Assembly (NCBI RefSeq): GCF_004786035.1
Contig: NZ_CP035088.1
Coordinates: forward strand, 4,972,001-5,036,000
DNA from: Pseudomonas viciae
GTDB lineage: Bacteria > Pseudomonadota > Gammaproteobacteria > Pseudomonadales > Pseudomonadaceae
DNA length: 64,000 bases
Direction of reading: 5' to 3'
How positions within the stretch are numbered: the first letter of the stretch is position 1; every line of letters starts with the position of its first letter. Positions 1-12,007 of this stretch are shown in pieces. The notes beneath the pieces are model-generated. The model was given only the letters and a program-made list of their open reading frames with translations. It did no database searches and was not told the DNA's origin. The translations under genes were made by a program, and so were the position numbers.

Positions 1-327
1 GCCGATCCCCATAAGCAGCATCGAGATAAGGAGCACCGCTTTGCGGCCTCGAGAATCCGAAAGGGTGCCAAATACAATCCCGCCTAGCGGCCGTGAAATA
101 AACCCGACAGCGAATATAGCCAACGTTCCTAATAGCGCTGAGGCGGGATCTCTAGGATCAAACATAGCTTTTGCGATATAGGACGCGAAAATCGCGTAAA
201 TTGTCCAATCAAACCACTCCAGACAATTTCCAAGACCGGTCGCTATCATCGAGCGCTTCCGTAACACACTCCCGAGTTTATAATCGAACTCAGACCCACC
301 GCTATTCAGTGTAGTTGTAACAGTCAT
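1..327 (-). CDS. MHS/MFS-type transporter, N-terminal part (cut by window edge)
   Basis: This is the first 109 codons of an inner-membrane secondary transporter; the rest lies beyond the left edge. The ATG is at 327-325 with GGAG eight bases upstream. The fragment has a short cytoplasmic N-terminus, then GNCLEWFDW in the first membrane helix, a hallmark of the metabolite:H+ symporter (MHS) branch of the major facilitator superfamily. An RPLGG stretch and the loop signature GTLSDSRGRK between helices 2 and 3 follow. It lies 112 bases downstream of spmC on the same strand, so it may be co-transcribed with it. By context it could import nicotine or a pyridine acid intermediate, but the substrate cannot be read from the sequence. 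Confidence 0.85.
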   Translation of the reverse strand, partial: MTVTTTLNSGGSEFDYKLGSVLRKRSMIATGLGNCLEWFDWTIYAIFASYIAKAMFDPRDPASALLGTLAIFAVGFISRPLGGIVFGTLSDSRGRKAVLLISMLLMGIG

Positions 328-439
328 GATGCTGCTCCGCTTCTTATTGGTATTGGTTTCGCAGAAATTTTTTTAGATATTTAGATACCATACCTCCTGC
401 TAAATAGATTTAATCTTCCATAAAATCTACAGAGATTGG

Positions 440-1618
440 TCACTTAGAGTCATTTCTTTTGAAAAGCCCCGCGAACCACGACTTAATGACCGGCCAGATT
501 AGTGATTTCAGCCCTACAGGAAGGTTTCGATTATCTCCTAATGTTCCTTCACGTAAAAGCTGCTCGAGGTTCTCTCCAAACATAATTGCTAGACGCCTAA
601 CGGTTTCTGTGACAATTCCACCCCGCCCAAACTGTGCGAGTGCACCTGTTAGTTTCCATGCAAGCCCCACATCAATTATCGAGCCTGTTGAGCCGTCTGT
701 TTTGACAGTCCAGGTAATTCGCCCAGTTACTGTGGAACCAGTTAACGCGTCTCGTCCACCTGCGGTCATCAATCCCTGACGGTTATCATCATCAATTTCA
801 TAAGTTCCGGAGCCTGTAAATTGGGCTCTAATAGGACCTAGTGCCATGTGCATCTTACCAGTCACCTCATGATGATCTAAGCTAACTACCTCCGCTCCTG
901 GAATGCAGCTAGCTGCTGTCCTCAAATCTCGCATGACTGCCCAAGCATCATCGGGCGACAGGTCTACCTTTACACTTTGTAGAATCGCATTAGGAAAATC
1001 GTCGGAATTGCCATGCGGTTTCGTCTCTGATTGCGGTTGACGTAATGGCTGTTGCTCTGTCAACACCCCAGCTTGAACAATCTCGGGTTCAGAAAGTGTG
1101 GCAGGCCCTGCGCTACCGGTTGGTTCTTTTCCTAAACCAACTGCACGAATAGCATCAACAATTCCCGTATAGCCAGTACAGCGGCAAAGGTTACCTGCCA
1201 GCTCCATTCGGATCTGCGGCTCCTGAATTTCTCCTAATCTTAGAACCATATCGCGAGCGGTTATTAGCATGCCGGATGTGCAAAAACCACATTGTAACGC
1301 ATGGTTATCTCGGAACCCCGCCCTCATGCTCTGCATAGTCGGGTCATCGTTGAAACCTTCAATCGTAGTAATCTCTACGTTTTCACAATCTACAGCAAAG
1401 GCGATACAGGATCGTTGAGGGGTGCCATCGATAAGAATGGTACAAGCCCCGCACACCCCTTGATCGCACCCAATGTGGGTCCCTGTCAGGCGGAACTTTT
1501 CCCGGATGACATCCGCCAGTACATCGCGAGAAGAAACACGCGCGACACACTTTTGACCGTTCACCTTCAATGTAATAGAACGAGTTTCCTGGTCAGATAC
1601 ATCTAGGATATTTATCAT
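440..1618 (-). CDS. spmC: 3-succinoylpyridine hydroxylase, [2Fe-2S] subunit fused to a CoxG-like domain
   Basis: Electron-transfer subunit of the molybdenum hydroxylase that converts 3-succinoylpyridine to 6-hydroxy-3-succinoylpyridine. Residues 12-160 form the usual two [2Fe-2S] domains: the plant-type cluster with Cys51, Cys56, Cys59 and Cys71, and the helical-bundle cluster with Cys110, Cys113, Cys145 and Cys147 (CRCTGY). After a Pro/Gln-rich linker, residues about 205-360 look like a CoxG/SRPBCC domain (IPGAE near the start, then GSGTYE). Family [2Fe-2S] subunits are usually about 160 residues, so the 392-residue length reflects this fusion. The ATG overlaps the spmB stop by four bases (ATGA). 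Assignment rests on the family and on neighbouring nicA2/pnao/sapd; subunit lettering follows P. putida S16 from memory. Confidence 0.85.
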   Translation of the reverse strand: MINILDVSDQETRSITLKVNGQKCVARVSSRDVLADVIREKFRLTGTHIGCDQGVCGACTILIDGTPQRSCIAFAVDCENVEITTIEGFNDDPTMQSMRAGFRDNHALQCGFCTSGMLITARDMVLRLGEIQEPQIRMELAGNLCRCTGYTGIVDAIRAVGLGKEPTGSAGPATLSEPEIVQAGVLTEQQPLRQPQSETKPHGNSDDFPNAILQSVKVDLSPDDAWAVMRDLRTAASCIPGAEVVSLDHHEVTGKMHMALGPIRAQFTGSGTYEIDDDNRQGLMTAGGRDALTGSTVTGRITWTVKTDGSTGSIIDVGLAWKLTGALAQFGRGGIVTETVRRLAIMFGENLEQLLREGTLGDNRNLPVGLKSLIWPVIKSWFAGLFKRNDSK

Positions 1619-2448
1619 CGAGAGAAAGCCTCCAATCGGGCCAATGCCCTTTCGATCATTGTCAAATGAAAACTCAAACTATCAGGTTGAGCGTCAGGTA
1701 AACTCGCCCGAATTTCTCGCTGTGCGATACTTAGTATTTCGGTATAATCCTCCGTCGCCAATGCTGAGGATGCCTCTCTTAAAAAGAGAGGCGGACCATC
1801 AGTTCCACCAATGAATATACGGTAAATTTTATTACTCGGATCAACAACAATAGCGCAGATCGATTTGGCAAATTCACCTGCTTTGTGGCAGAACTTAACA
1901 TAAGCCCATCGGGCCTCAACCGAAAGACAAGGTAGTTCTACTGATACCAGTATTTCGTCAACTCCGAGCGCACTTACAAATGGTGCAATCATGAAATTTT
2001 CAATAGGAATCTCGCGCTTGCCACTAATACCCTCGACATGGCACCGGGCACCAAGCGCGCTTAAACTACTAAGCCAATCGGCGGCAGGGTCAGCATGACA
2101 TAGCGACCCGCCTACTGTACCCCGGTTCCGTATTGCACGGTATGCAATACCTTTCGCAACATATGGGAGATAGCCGCATGTCACATCCTTAATTTTACAG
2201 TCTTCAATATCTGCATGGGTTGTCGCTGCCCCTACATGAATTGAAGTTTTACTTTCTACAACCGATAACAGCTCTGGCAGCTTTCGGAGGGATACCAAAG
2301 CATTTGGGCGAGCCAGCCGTAGGTTCATCATTGGAACCAACGATTGCCCCCCTGCAATTGGTTTCGCTAATCCACCGGAGGCACTAAGGTACTTAATGGC
2401 CTCCGCAATCGAGTTAGCCTTTTCATAGACAAATACGGCAGGCCTCAT
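1615..2448 (-). CDS. spmB: 3-succinoylpyridine hydroxylase, FAD subunit
   Basis: Medium, FAD-binding subunit of the xanthine dehydrogenase/CO dehydrogenase-type hydroxylase. It passes electrons from the iron-sulfur subunit to the acceptor. The 277-residue length is normal for the family. The two FAD-binding signatures are present: AGGQSLVPMMNLR at about 32-44 and RNRGTVGGSLCHADP at about 107-121. The C-terminal third corresponds to the CO_deh_flav_C domain. The start codon shares one base with the spmA stop (TAATG) and the stop overlaps spmC, so spmA, spmB and spmC form one translationally coupled unit. The specific substrate is inferred from the nicotine gene context. Confidence 0.86.
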   Translation of the reverse strand: MRPAVFVYEKANSIAEAIKYLSASGGLAKPIAGGQSLVPMMNLRLARPNALVSLRKLPELLSVVESKTSIHVGAATTHADIEDCKIKDVTCGYLPYVAKGIAYRAIRNRGTVGGSLCHADPAADWLSSLSALGARCHVEGISGKREIPIENFMIAPFVSALGVDEILVSVELPCLSVEARWAYVKFCHKAGEFAKSICAIVVDPSNKIYRIFIGGTDGPPLFLREASSALATEDYTEILSIAQREIRASLPDAQPDSLSFHLTMIERALARLEAFSR

Positions 2449-4790
2449 TATCGATCTCCAGCAGCGGTGATTGCCGCTAATATGCGCGACGGACTCATTG
2501 GAAGCATACGAAGCGTTGCACCAAGCGGCGATAACGCGTCATTAACTGCGTTGGCAAGAGCAGCAGCGGCTGGGATGGTACCGGACTCTCCGGCCCCTTT
2601 TATCCCGAAACTCGTGTGAGGAGATAGATTCGCCATGTGATCTAATTTAAAACGTGGCACCTCCGCAGCGCCCGGAAGAAGGTAGTCGAGAAGCGTCGAG
2701 GCAAGAGGTTGGCCATTCTCATCATATGGACTTTCCTCGTACAATGCTGTTCCAATGCCCTGAGCAGCACCACCAATTGTCTGTCCGTCCACGATCATCG
2801 GATTAATGCGCTGTCCACAATCTTCTACAATTATATAATCGAGAATACTAACGTGCCCAGTTTCCGTATCGACGCTAACTTTCACAGCATGAGTTCCGTA
2901 CGCAAAAATACCACTATCTACGGGCACCTTATAACCGTCAGTCACTTCCAAACTGGTGATTGCCTGAGTCAACTGAGGGATTAGATAAGGCCTGTTATAA
3001 AAAATATCAGTAATTTCTTCAAAAGCGATGCTTTTAGCTCCCAATGCGGCAACACCGTCGTTTAACTGCACTTCGTCTGGATCCCCGCCGCCCAAGAGCG
3101 CTGCTGCTAGTGTACGAATTTTAAGTGTCAAAATTTTGGAAGCCGCATCTATAGCACCTGCACCGATCACAGCAGAGCGAGATGTGAACGAACCTACGGA
3201 ATGGGGTGTACACTCCGTGTCACCCAGACAAATCCGAATCTTATCCAGGCTAAATCCGGTCGTTGTGGCCGCCACTTGAGCTAGAGCAGTTTCGAGTCCT
3301 TGGCCGAAACTTTGCAAGCCAATGTTTACTTTCAATGTTCCATCGGGCCCCACTTTCAACGTTACTTGATCAAACCCAGGAACCACAGGCATTCCCCATG
3401 ATGCGAAGAAACCTGCACCGTTGGCAGTCTGTTCATAAAATGTCGCGAAACCGATACCCGTGAGGGCTCGTGTGGGTTTTATGCCTGAGCGCGATCGCTC
3501 GAGCCTGAACTCGTCGAACCCGATAAGTTGCCTAGCACGACGCAAGCTCTTGCCGTAATCGCCTACGTCAAACATTTTTCCAGTGACATCCTTATAGGGC
3601 ATTGCGCTGGGCGGCACTAAATTTAACGCTCTAACGTCGCAAGGCTCACGTCCGACGGCATTGGCAACCGCATCAATGAGTGATTCTATTGCGAAGCAGG
3701 TCCCCACTCGCGCAATACCGCGGTAAGGACAAAAACTCGGTTTATTTGTAGCGACTACACTTACCCGTGATTGATAATGGGTAATCTGATAGGGACCTGG
3801 CAAATTGCTTCTAGCAGAGTATCCTTCTAAAACGGCAGTAAAAGGCCAAGCGGAATACGCGCCGTTGTCGATAAATATGTCAGCGTCCAGCCCGATTAGG
3901 CGCCCCTCTGGTGTCGCATAACCAGTTAACTTGTACTTCGCTTGTCTCGTACAGGCCCCTGCTACTAAATGCTCACGCCTATCCTCAACCCAGCGAAAAG
4001 GCGATTTATGGGTCAGAGCTAACCATGCGACTGCGATTTCCTCTGGAAGAAGTTGAAGCTTGTAGCCGAACCCCCCCCCAATATCGGGTGGAGCAACCCG
4101 AATTTTCGATTCAGAAATTCCTAGAAACTGGGCCATACCAGTGCGAATAGGGTGCGGAATTTGGGTTGACATTATCAAAACTAATTGATCAGCTTCAAAA
4201 TCCCAATATGCAACTATACCTCGACCTTCGAGCGGATGTATTGTCTGACGGGAGAGTTCAAGTTCTACATCTACGACAATAGGCGCTTCCTCCGTTATGG
4301 AAGAAAAATCAACCTCAGTTACCATATGAACAAAGCGATTATCCGTCCACCCCTCGTGCAATAAAGGCGCTCCTATAGAAAGCGCATCTGCAATTGTCGT
4401 CACTGCTTTTGACTCGTCTATATCAAGCAGTACGGAATCAACCAGATCTTCAGCTCTAGCACGGTTTGATGCCACGCATAGAGCGACAGGCTCACCCACA
4501 AAACGCACGCGATCTGCCGCTAGCACTGGACACTCGCTGTGCTGAAAACCCGGCGTAGTGACAGGTGTAGTAATGGGCCTTACGCCAACAAGATCTGCAT
4601 GAGTGAATACTTGGTTCTCGGCCCCCTCGGGCTTACCAATCCCGCGAATAGTGCCGTGCGCAACTGGGCTTCGGACGAAGGCAACCTCAAGCATTCCAGG
4701 TAGCTTTATGTCCGCGACGAAGCGCCCTCGACCGTGAAGATGACGTTCATCCTCTCTTCTAGTCACTCTGGATCCAACGAAGTTTGTCAT
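2448..4790 (-). CDS. spmA: 3-succinoylpyridine hydroxylase, molybdopterin subunit
   Basis: Large catalytic subunit of the Mo-hydroxylase, about 780 residues. It begins with the aldehyde oxidase/xanthine dehydrogenase a/b hammerhead region (RREDERHLHGRGRFVADI) and continues into the Mo-cofactor-binding domain (PPDIGGGFGYK). Near the C-terminus is KGAGESGTIPAAAALANAV, carrying the conserved active-site Glu of this superfamily. The reading frame is open to an ATG at 4853, but the ATG at 4790 is preferred: AGGAGA lies ten bases upstream, family homology begins just after it, and the upstream ATG has no ribosome binding site. It is the first gene of spmABC and probably has its own promoter in the gap before it. 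Confidence 0.87.
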   Translation of the reverse strand: MTNFVGSRVTRREDERHLHGRGRFVADIKLPGMLEVAFVRSPVAHGTIRGIGKPEGAENQVFTHADLVGVRPITTPVTTPGFQHSECPVLAADRVRFVGEPVALCVASNRARAEDLVDSVLLDIDESKAVTTIADALSIGAPLLHEGWTDNRFVHMVTEVDFSSITEEAPIVVDVELELSRQTIHPLEGRGIVAYWDFEADQLVLIMSTQIPHPIRTGMAQFLGISESKIRVAPPDIGGGFGYKLQLLPEEIAVAWLALTHKSPFRWVEDRREHLVAGACTRQAKYKLTGYATPEGRLIGLDADIFIDNGAYSAWPFTAVLEGYSARSNLPGPYQITHYQSRVSVVATNKPSFCPYRGIARVGTCFAIESLIDAVANAVGREPCDVRALNLVPPSAMPYKDVTGKMFDVGDYGKSLRRARQLIGFDEFRLERSRSGIKPTRALTGIGFATFYEQTANGAGFFASWGMPVVPGFDQVTLKVGPDGTLKVNIGLQSFGQGLETALAQVAATTTGFSLDKIRICLGDTECTPHSVGSFTSRSAVIGAGAIDAASKILTLKIRTLAAALLGGGDPDEVQLNDGVAALGAKSIAFEEITDIFYNRPYLIPQLTQAITSLEVTDGYKVPVDSGIFAYGTHAVKVSVDTETGHVSILDYIIVEDCGQRINPMIVDGQTIGGAAQGIGTALYEESPYDENGQPLASTLLDYLLPGAAEVPRFKLDHMANLSPHTSFGIKGAGESGTIPAAAALANAVNDALSPLGATLRMLPMSPSRILAAITAAGDR

Positions 4791-4869
4791 CTGGGCTAAA
4801 TCTCCTGCAATGCAATGAAGCTCATTGGGGCATCCAAGCCTGAGGACCCCCATTTATTATATGTACGAC

Positions 4870-4896
4870 GGTATAATTAGTGCCGTAATCTGTCAA
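4870..4896 (-). promoter_or_regulatory. Candidate sigma70 promoter of spmABC with imperfect palindrome
   Basis: On the minus strand a perfect -35 hexamer TTGACA (4896-4891) is followed after 15 bases by TATACC (4875-4870). An imperfect palindrome bounded by ACGG and CCGT covers the spacer and -10 region, where a repressor could bind. A second -10-like TATAAT (4861-4856) lies closer to the gene but lacks a good -35. The 15-base spacing is shorter than ideal, so this is only a candidate. Confidence 0.4.
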
Positions 4897-5984
4897 GCAC
4901 TGACCAGATCCGCCACTGCCGACCTTCCCTCAACTCAAGACGTGGCGGGATGGGACTGGGTGGGATGCCGTGGAACACTCGACTTCAACCACCCTAGCGA
5001 ACACCTATCAGTCCCAGCCAACCGGAAGCACTTCTGTACCAAGACAGCGGTGCGTATATGCACCGTGGTCGATGATGATGGTCTGGATGACGTCAACCAC
5101 TGGATCCGGACATTGAATTCCGCGATTCCTGTACGTGCTCGGTTGACCACTATCGAAATATCTTCGCCATAAATTTGATCACCGACTGGCAGTCTGAAAA
5201 AAACCTAGTTGGCGCGTGTTGGCATAAAAAAAAACATTAGCGCATTAATAGAGTTTAATATCGTTTTTATATTACGCCCTCATGAATTAAACCAGAAATA
5301 TTGGCTCGCAAATATTCGGCAGCTTCTACTTCTTCGATTTAACTTTATAAATTTACGTCTAAGATATAGCTCGACCTGACCGCGACGTGAACTGCAATCG
5401 CACGCTCCTTACGCGTGCACGAACCGCGACAAACTCCATCCCACAAAATCGTATCCGCAGGTGAAAAGATATAAATGATTACCCACCCCAAAAAAAACAA
5501 ATAACAGCGTTCAATAACAAAACCGACCATTGGTTTCACGAGTCATAAATATTTTTAGAAGACCCACAATTAACATTCAGCCTGGATATTTATTGAAAAC
5601 CGAATTTCTGGGAGTCTAGGTGCATTCTGAAAACCACCCCGACAAGACATTTATAGTTACAGCATCTCAACGTGCAGATATATGCCATTTGCTCGCAGCG
5701 CTCAGAATCGGGACATAAGTCTCACCAATTAACTGACAAATCTAGTATCAGGAAGAAAGGGATACTCATAAAACAAAGTCATATCAGATGGAGAATGAAG
5801 CCGAGAACCTGAAGACAGCCTGACATACACTGATATCAGGCTCCCGGACTTTCATCTTATTTCGAATTGTAAGCTCCGCAAGACAACCCGACGATAGCCA
5901 CATCAAATAGTGAACATGTATTAGATGCCAGCTACACCATGCGCGCAACTTACCACACGCTAAATTATTCAATAGTTATTTTAG
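4897..5984. other. 1.1 kb AT-rich gap between sapd and spmABC
   Basis: No convincing gene was found. Open frames here (for example 4935-5150 minus and 4825-5172 plus) have no recognisable domain and no ribosome binding site. From about 5200 the stretch is very AT-rich, with several A/T runs. It separates the nicA2-cycN-pnao-sapd block from spmABC and implies separate transcription of the two. Confidence 0.5.
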
Positions 5985-9323
<3,339 letters not shown>

Positions 9324-9354
9324 TTTTTATCCTCATTTATTGTAGTTTTACGTA

Positions 9355-10803
9355 CTAGCTTAAGAGCTGCTTAACCTCCCTACCGGCACGTAGTCCACTC
9401 TCAACAGCACCATCGATATTCGCGTGCCAACCGTTACTGGTTTCAGCTCCTGCAAATAAAATACGTCCTTCAGCCGCCTGTAGATCTTTGAGACGACTTA
9501 GTTGACCTACTCCATAAGCCGCCCATGCCCCCAAGGAAAATGGATCAGCTGTCCAGTCGTAAGCCGCTGTACCAAGAACCTCAACACCCGGAAACATTTT
9601 TTGAACTTCGCGAGTTACAGCATCTCGGTCATTCACATCAATTGTTTCTTTGCGAGCGATGGTGATCGACAGTATTGTCCCCAACTCGTCGCTGTAATCG
9701 TGCGTCTGGACCCAGTTTAAAGGTTGCTGTTCATCCGCAAACGCAAAAACCCGTCCGAGATTCTGCTTAACATGAACATAAAGCTTAGCACCTTTGCTAA
9801 GCTGCCCCTCTTTGATGAATCGTTGTTTACCTTTAGAAAGGGCAGGCGTAAAACCGATATGTTTATACGTATTGAGTGGAACTGTCATTACGACCACTCC
9901 GGCGGTAATAATTTCGCCGTCGTCGGTCTTGATTTTGACGCCACCATTGACTTGCTCAACAGCAGTGACGGGCACAGACATGCGGACCTCGGCACCGCTA
10001 TCGGCCAACATTGCATTAATGAGGCCTATCGTGCCCCCTTGAATTCTATAATGAGTTTCAGTGTCCATGAAGGCGTCATAGTTCCAACCGCCGCATGCAA
10101 ACAACTTAAGTACACCAGGCAGGCCAAATTTGTCAGTTGTTTCACCTGCATACAAGGCCATGTAACTATTGATTTGAGCCTGTTGCAGCCGACTTAAGCC
10201 CAAAGTTTTGATGCGATCAAGAACAGAAGATTTATCCAATTCCCGAGCGCGCTCAGTAAACATCGGCTCATGCGGACGAGGAAATACTTCCCAGGCATCG
10301 TGACAAAGCTTTTCAAAAGCTATTCGAATGTTTTTGCCAAATTCATCGGGCGAAATACTCTCGACGCTTCCGTCGTTATACATGATCAAGGTTTTATCTA
10401 AATTAGTAAGTGGATCTTCCACTACACCCAGACCATAACGCTGCATTTCTGCCCAAACATGCGGCTGCAGCCAGTGCACCCATGCCCCGCCAAATTCAAT
10501 TTCTTGACCTGCAAAGCGCGAGGTAAACGTACGACCACCTAGGCGGGACCTCGCTTCCAATAAAAGCGTTCGATAACCCTGCAAACCACATTCACGGGCG
10601 GCTGTCGCGCCAGCAAACCCTCCACCAACTACTACCACATCGTAATCGAAGCCACCTTTGACGGTGCTTGCTCGGTTCGTTTTTTGCGTAGCCGAAGCCG
10701 CATCAATAGCTCCCAATCCCGCAACACCTGCTGTTACGACTGCCGCGCTTCCGATAAAAGACCTGCGGCTAAAGCCTTCATTTGTTTTTGTTTTATCACT
10801 CAT
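9355..10803 (-). CDS. nicA2: Nicotine oxidoreductase NicA2, Tat-exported
   Basis: Flavoprotein that oxidises (S)-nicotine to N-methylmyosmine, the first pathway step. At 482 residues it matches the length of the S16 enzyme. A twin-arginine signal (SRRSFIG at 12-18, hydrophobic to about residue 37) predicts periplasmic location. The FAD dinucleotide fold is at 54-71 (DYDVVVVGGGFAGATAAR), followed by [11 protein letters not shown]. Trp427 and Asn462, the two residues NicA2 has in place of the usual monoamine oxidase aromatic cage, are both at exactly these positions (GAWAAYG and HANIDGA), which makes the call firm. It sits between the RidA-like gene and cycN, all minus strand. Confidence 0.95.
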   Translation of the reverse strand: MSDKTKTNEGFSRRSFIGSAAVVTAGVAGLGAIDAASATQKTNRASTVKGGFDYDVVVVGGGFAGATAARECGLQGYRTLLLEARSRLGGRTFTSRFAGQEIEFGGAWVHWLQPHVWAEMQRYGLGVVEDPLTNLDKTLIMYNDGSVESISPDEFGKNIRIAFEKLCHDAWEVFPRPHEPMFTERARELDKSSVLDRIKTLGLSRLQQAQINSYMALYAGETTDKFGLPGVLKLFACGGWNYDAFMDTETHYRIQGGTIGLINAMLADSGAEVRMSVPVTAVEQVNGGVKIKTDDGEIITAGVVVMTVPLNTYKHIGFTPALSKGKQRFIKEGQLSKGAKLYVHVKQNLGRVFAFADEQQPLNWVQTHDYSDELGTILSITIARKETIDVNDRDAVTREVQKMFPGVEVLGTAAYDWTADPFSLGAWAAYGVGQLSRLKDLQAAEGRILFAGAETSNGWHANIDGAVESGLRAGREVKQLLS

Positions 10804-10863
10804 GTCCCGGCGCCTTCTAGTTAGGTCGTAGTAGTTGTAAACCCAAAATCAGCTATATCTAGG

Positions 10864-11376
10864 CTACTCCCCCAAATATGCCACTGCCGTTATTTCAACT
10901 AGTGCGCTATCGCTAGCAAAGTCTGCTACCCTTACGCCCGACGCGCTGGGCGCTACTACTCCATTATATGCAGCGGCCCTCGCTTCGAGAGCCTTATAAT
11001 AAGTATCATTATCAGTCTTATAATAAATCGTCTCGCTTACAACCTTACTGAAGTCAGCGCCATGTGCTTTTAAAATGGCTGACATTCGCTCGTAGATTAG
11101 CTGCATCTGTTTACTAGCGTCACCGGCGTACACTTCCCTCCCTTCCTTATCAACTGCGGTAACACCACCGATATATAAATAACTTCCAGCTTTAATTGCG
11201 ATCGAAAAGTTGTATTTTTTTTCGAAATCAGGATTCAGATGAAATGCAGTCTTAGCATCATTGGCGAACAACTGAGGAGACAGCAAGGTCAGGAACGTCA
11301 CCAACAGAAAACTGTGCCTCAAACTGCACTTATTATGCTTAGGAAAATGGCGACGGGGTTTTTGCGGGATAATCAT
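10864..11376 (-). CDS. Secreted RidA-family (YjgF/YER057c/UK114) protein
   Basis: A 170-residue protein in which a basic N-terminus and hydrophobic segment (residues about 21-38, cleavage likely after LFA) precede a RidA fold (about 50-170). Cytoplasmic RidA enzymes hydrolyse enamine/imine intermediates. Aligning the C-terminal motif with E. coli RidA, the deaminase arginine (Arg105 there) is replaced by Ala145 in PSASGV, while the following Glu is kept (Glu161). Classical 2-aminoacrylate deaminase activity is therefore not expected. It is the first gene of the nicA2 unit, 60 bases upstream, with a strong AAGGAG. Inference: it may help hydrolyse or bind the iminium N-methylmyosmine made by NicA2 in the periplasm. 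Confidence 0.85.
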   Translation of the reverse strand: MIIPQKPRRHFPKHNKCSLRHSFLLVTFLTLLSPQLFANDAKTAFHLNPDFEKKYNFSIAIKAGSYLYIGGVTAVDKEGREVYAGDASKQMQLIYERMSAILKAHGADFSKVVSETIYYKTDNDTYYKALEARAAAYNGVVAPSASGVRVADFASDSALVEITAVAYLGE

Positions 11377-12007
11377 ACGGGCACTCCTTTTTTATGTTTT
11401 TTTGTAAGGTAACCGATCCTTTGGACCGCACGTTTGACATGAGACGCCATTTCACATGCCTTCACGCGCCAACGCCTTAGGAAACACTGAACACGATTTG
11501 AGACTAGGCCCTGATTCTGGACGCTTTCGCAAGCCGAATTACATATTTCCGAACCGCGCTTAGTTCTATTAGATATCCTTGGAAGGCACGACGATCACCG
11601 AGTCAACCTACATGTTTAATATTTATTACCCACCAACACATTGGCCGGTTGTGAAATTTATTCCGAACGCTTTCCAATTCACCGTATGCAGAAAAGGCGT
11701 GCTAACTATCAAGTCTATATTAAACAATTGTCCGGTAGCTCATTAGAGTCTGTGGGGAGGGATGTTCAAATCGTCGACGATTTTCGGCGAGCTGATCGGA
11801 GTATTTCTTTTGATTTGGTGCGGTGAAAGAATGATGCGGTCTGCGGCGTCCCGACTGCTGCCGACATGAGATGCGAATTCTGGCTGACCTCTGCCAGTCG
11901 TGCCACCGGACAGAGGCCCTAGACGGTCATCAGTTGATCGCTGGGAACGTACTACTGCACCCTGTCAGCACTAGTTGAATCCGGCAAAAGCAGAGGTTCA
12001 TATTTAT
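11377..12007. other. Intergenic gap upstream of the nicotine operon
   Basis: 630 bases between the RidA-like gene and the PucR regulator. It must contain the promoter of the nicotine operon, but no clear -35/-10 pair was identified. The left half is AT-rich like the nicotine genes and the right half (from about 11830) becomes GC-richer, suggesting a junction of different DNA. A 61-codon frame at 11641-11826 (+) has no recognisable domain and is not called. Confidence 0.45.

Noticed and set aside
340..439. Perfect AGGAGGT on the minus strand between spmC and the transporter
   Set aside because: The only ATG after it is one base away, too close for initiation, and the resulting 15-codon frame has no support.
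4825..5172. 115-codon frame upstream of spmA
   Set aside because: No ribosome binding site, no domain, and overlaps the candidate spm promoter.
11641..11826. 61-codon frame upstream of the nicotine operon
   Set aside because: No domain, no ribosome binding site; possibly an eroded fragment.
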